From the NCBI GenBank assembly GCA_016186425.1, contig JACPLR010000017.1:1-47348 (forward strand): a stretch of DNA of 47,348 nt. The letters are read 5' to 3'. The translations under genes were made by a program, and so were the position numbers. Shown here one piece after another: positions 45,611 through 47,348 of the stretch. The notes under the pieces are model-generated. The model was not told the origin of the DNA and did no database searches. It saw nothing but the letters and a program-made list of their open reading frames with translations. Origin of the DNA: Candidatus Pacearchaeota archaeon. Lineage in GTDB: Archaea > Nanobdellota > Nanobdellia > Pacearchaeales > GW2011-AR1. Position 1 is the stretch's first letter. The number at the start of each line of letters is the position of its first letter.

Positions 45611-46855
45611 ATGGTAACTAAGTATGATATTTTTGAATTTGCTTATACAACCCGGCATCCATTAAAGCCAATAGAGGTAGTCAAGAAATTCAAGAAAAAT
45701 GAAAGCGAATATGACAATATCCATCGTATGCTTAAAGAGCTAGTTCAGGAAGATTTGCTGACAAAAACTAATTATGGTTTTCAGGCCAAGAAGAGCGATA
45801 AAACAGATTTACTTTATCAAGTAATCTTCCATTGTCTAAGGAACGGCATTAATTACAATAGCTTATTAAATCCAGGTCTCGCGAAATTTTTAAGCAAAGC
45901 TCTTCGGAAAAAAGAAGTAACTTCAAAAGATATTAATCTGCATTCCCTTACATTAAGAAAATATGTAGACATTCTATATAAGAACGGACTATTACTAATA
46001 ATTTCTGAAAAGCCACTTAAAATTAAAGTTTTTTATAATGTTTTATTAAATAATCTTTTAGTTTATTTTGGATATAAACATAAAGTTCTAACTGAAGATA
46101 CAACAAGTTATTTGGAAGATATTGAAAAAGAGCTTATCAAGTTTAGAAAATTAAAAAGAGAGAATGAGACAAAGTACCAGCAGATAATTGATGACTTTGA
46201 AGTTTCTTTTATCCACCATAGTTTATCTTTAGAAGGAAATCCGATTACACTCAATGAGACTAAAAGAATTCTTAAAGATAAAATAATTCCGGCAAATCTT
46301 AAAAGTAAAGATATTGATGAAGTTAAGAATTATCAAAAAGCTCTTTTACAGATGTTGAAAGATAGTCAAGATAAAAGGCCTTTGACTTTACAAACAATAC
46401 TAGATTATCATCGCTTAGCAATGCAGCACGATCTCGAGATCGCAGGTAAGATAAGAAAGATAGAAGTTCATATTTCAGGAAATCCAAATTTTAAAATAAC
46501 AAAAGCAGAAAACATAGAAAAAGAGTTTGAAGAATTAGTCAAGAAATATAATGATTTCATTAAAAAAGAGAGAGCAGATCTTAAAGAAATATTAGCCTTT
46601 GCGGTTTATTTTCATAATGAGTTCCAGCATATTCATCCTTTTGAAGATGGGAATAGCAGGACAACAAGATTAATCACTTTTCATCTACTACAATCAAAAG
46701 ATATTCCAATATTAGATATTCCTTATGGATTATTAGATGAGTATTTGGGTTATACGAAGGGGTCGCGAACAAGGGAAGATCAAAAGCTCCTTTCAAATCT
46801 GCAAAAAGTTATACTTTTTAATTTAAAGAAAATAAATGAGAGGTTGAGCGAATGA
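45611..46855 (+). CDS. Fic-domain AMPylase-like protein with winged-helix N terminus
   Basis: Fic enzymes move AMP or other phosphate groups from nucleotides to proteins. The 414-residue protein has an N-terminal winged helix (about 1-55) and a second, poorly conserved helical region. It carries the class-II inhibitory helix SLSLEGN (204-210, the (S/T)xxxE(G/N) motif) and the catalytic motif HPFEDGNSRTTR (342-353), in which the usual GNGR is GNSR. The inhibitory motif precedes the Fic core, so auto-inhibition is built in and no separate antitoxin is required. The gene is isolated, flanked by remnants. Confidence 0.88.
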   Translation: MVTKYDIFEFAYTTRHPLKPIEVVKKFKKNESEYDNIHRMLKELVQEDLLTKTNYGFQAKKSDKTDLLYQVIFHCLRNGINYNSLLNPGLAKFLSKALRKKEVTSKDINLHSLTLRKYVDILYKNGLLLIISEKPLKIKVFYNVLLNNLLVYFGYKHKVLTEDTTSYLEDIEKELIKFRKLKRENETKYQQIIDDFEVSFIHHSLSLEGNPITLNETKRILKDKIIPANLKSKDIDEVKNYQKALLQMLKDSQDKRPLTLQTILDYHRLAMQHDLEIAGKIRKIEVHISGNPNFKITKAENIEKEFEELVKKYNDFIKKERADLKEILAFAVYFHNEFQHIHPFEDGNSRTTRLITFHLLQSKDIPILDIPYGLLDEYLGYTKGSRTREDQKLLSNLQKVILFNLKKINERLSE

Positions 46856-46869
46856 AAAGGGATAACTTC

Positions 46870-46932
46870 TTATGCCATGATAGTTCCGAATAAAATTCCG
46901 AGCAGGATGGCAAGGAGGAATTCAAGCAACAT
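46870..46932 (-). pseudogene. 20-codon fragment resembling the start of the TctA gene
   Basis: ATG 46930-46932 to stop 46870-46872 encodes MLLEFLLAILLGILFGTIMA, 12 of 20 residues identical to the start of the TctA protein at 45276 (MLLEISLTLLIGILAGTITG), then stops. DNA identity is modest. It is probably the residue of a second TctA gene or a copy left when the Fic gene arrived; a functional 20-residue membrane peptide is a weaker alternative. Confidence 0.45.
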
Positions 46933-46994
46933 AAAAATTAATTATTAAATTTACTCAACTTCAATTGGATGCTCTTTGATTGTATTGAGGATGA

Positions 46995-47195
46995 GCAGAG
47001 TTTGTTGATATACTTGCCCCATATGTTCCTGGATTAAATTCTGATGAAAGAATCCCTGAAAATTCTCTTTTGGCAAACTTTCTTAGGTCTACTATGAATG
47101 GTTTTTATTTTACATCATTAGATCTGGCACATAAACTTGATTTTAATCAGCGAGCTATTGGTTTTACTACACAATACTTATCGACAAGACATTAA
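46995..47195 (+). pseudogene. Open-frame remnant with helix-turn-helix-like end
   Basis: A 66-codon frame with no good start (a stop lies directly before it at 46992) encodes FVDILAPYVPGLNSDER and ends FTSLDLAHKLDFNQRAIGF then a stop, resembling the end of a small DNA-binding protein. A short frame before it in another phase (ATG 46970) may be the other half, implying a frameshift. The 46933-47240 gap holds nothing else. Confidence 0.4.
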
Positions 47196-47240
47196 TTTTT
47201 TAGTGGAAGATTTTATAAAGCCTTTATTCCTAATTAAATA

Positions 47241-47348
47241 ATGCAAAAAAGAGGGTTTGTTTTAGCAGGATGTTTCGTATTAACAATATTTCTTTTATTG
47301 ATCGTCGGAATTTCTGGAGTTTACGCTCAGGAAACAAATGGTTCAACT
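47241..47348 (+). CDS. N terminus of a secreted protein, cut by the window end
   Basis: ATG 47241 begins a product with a signal peptide (residues 1-30): basic start MQKRGF, hydrophobic core VLTIFLLLIVGISGV, and AYA-like cleavage at VYAQE, followed by ETNGST. A TTTATAAA box (47211-47219) lies 22-30 bases before the ATG, so the message is probably leaderless. Only 36 codons are in the window; the mature part and its function are unknown. Exported, probably surface or envelope protein. Confidence 0.7.
   Translation, partial: MQKRGFVLAGCFVLTIFLLLIVGISGVYAQETNGST

Overview
The window comes from an AT-rich archaeon, most likely a DPANN lineage of the Woesearchaeota/Pacearchaeota type. Evidence is the archaeal ribosomal protein and RNA polymerase genes (L21e, L18e, S13-S4-S11-Rpo3-L18e-L13-S9, Rpo4, Rpo10), an Orc1/Cdc6 initiator, two-subunit DNA polymerase D, TrmB and DUF655 proteins, a tRNA lacking an encoded CCA, many leaderless promoters with a TATA box about 25 bases before the start, and many short secreted or membrane proteins typical of these small genomes.

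Layout. 1-12.3 kb is accessory-rich. It holds the tail of a DDE transposase, RpoN, and a MacB/LolD-type ABC export system (ATPase, CARDB-like adaptor, two FtsX-type permeases) whose components are separated by unrelated small genes. Those include a TrmB regulator module bounded by inverted repeats, an interrupted toxin-antitoxin-like pair, and a gene (5284-5982, minus) that looks like a diversity-generating retroelement (DGR) target with a GC-rich hairpin just past its stop. 12.6-18.3 kb is the housekeeping block: a zinc-ribbon protein, L21e-Rpo4-DUF655, S13-S4-S11-Rpo3, tRNA-Leu with the unusual anticodon AAG, then L18e-L13-S9. Recurrent hairpin elements sit ahead of several of these genes. 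18.4-24.6 kb holds envelope and metabolic genes (DUF2330, DUF1003, anchored nuclease, dihydroorotate dehydrogenase, DUF192, HAD phosphatase).

24.6-29.4 kb carries a serine recombinase with a palindromic operator and two convergent coiled-coil/winged-helix proteins. Each of these two genes has a dense cluster of its own short DNA repeat inside its coding sequence. The repeat of the first also lies upstream of it and again inside the DUF192 gene 4 kb away. 29.5-40.4 kb is the replication block: a candidate oriC at 31203-31891 (two ORB-like sites flanking a very AT-rich segment, plus 40-bp-spaced iterons), orc1/cdc6, PolD small subunit, a nucleotidase overlapping both neighbours, and PolD large subunit with a 470-residue LAGLIDADG intein at its active-site motif. 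40.5-47.3 kb holds membrane proteins, an RRM/RGG RNA-binding protein next to a 32-36-bp tandem repeat array, a PAP2 phosphatase, a TctA-family permease, a Fic protein, gene remnants and a truncated secreted protein.

Three families of short intergenic repeats recur: a two-hairpin element of up to about 105 bp (eight copies), a 33-36-bp tandem unit (five loci), and a GAACC/GGTT hairpin before ribosomal genes. The strongest candidates for undescribed biology are the coiled-coil/winged-helix genes with self-encoded repeat arrays near the origin, the orphan DGR-like target, the origin architecture, and the small-gene cassettes in the ABC operon.
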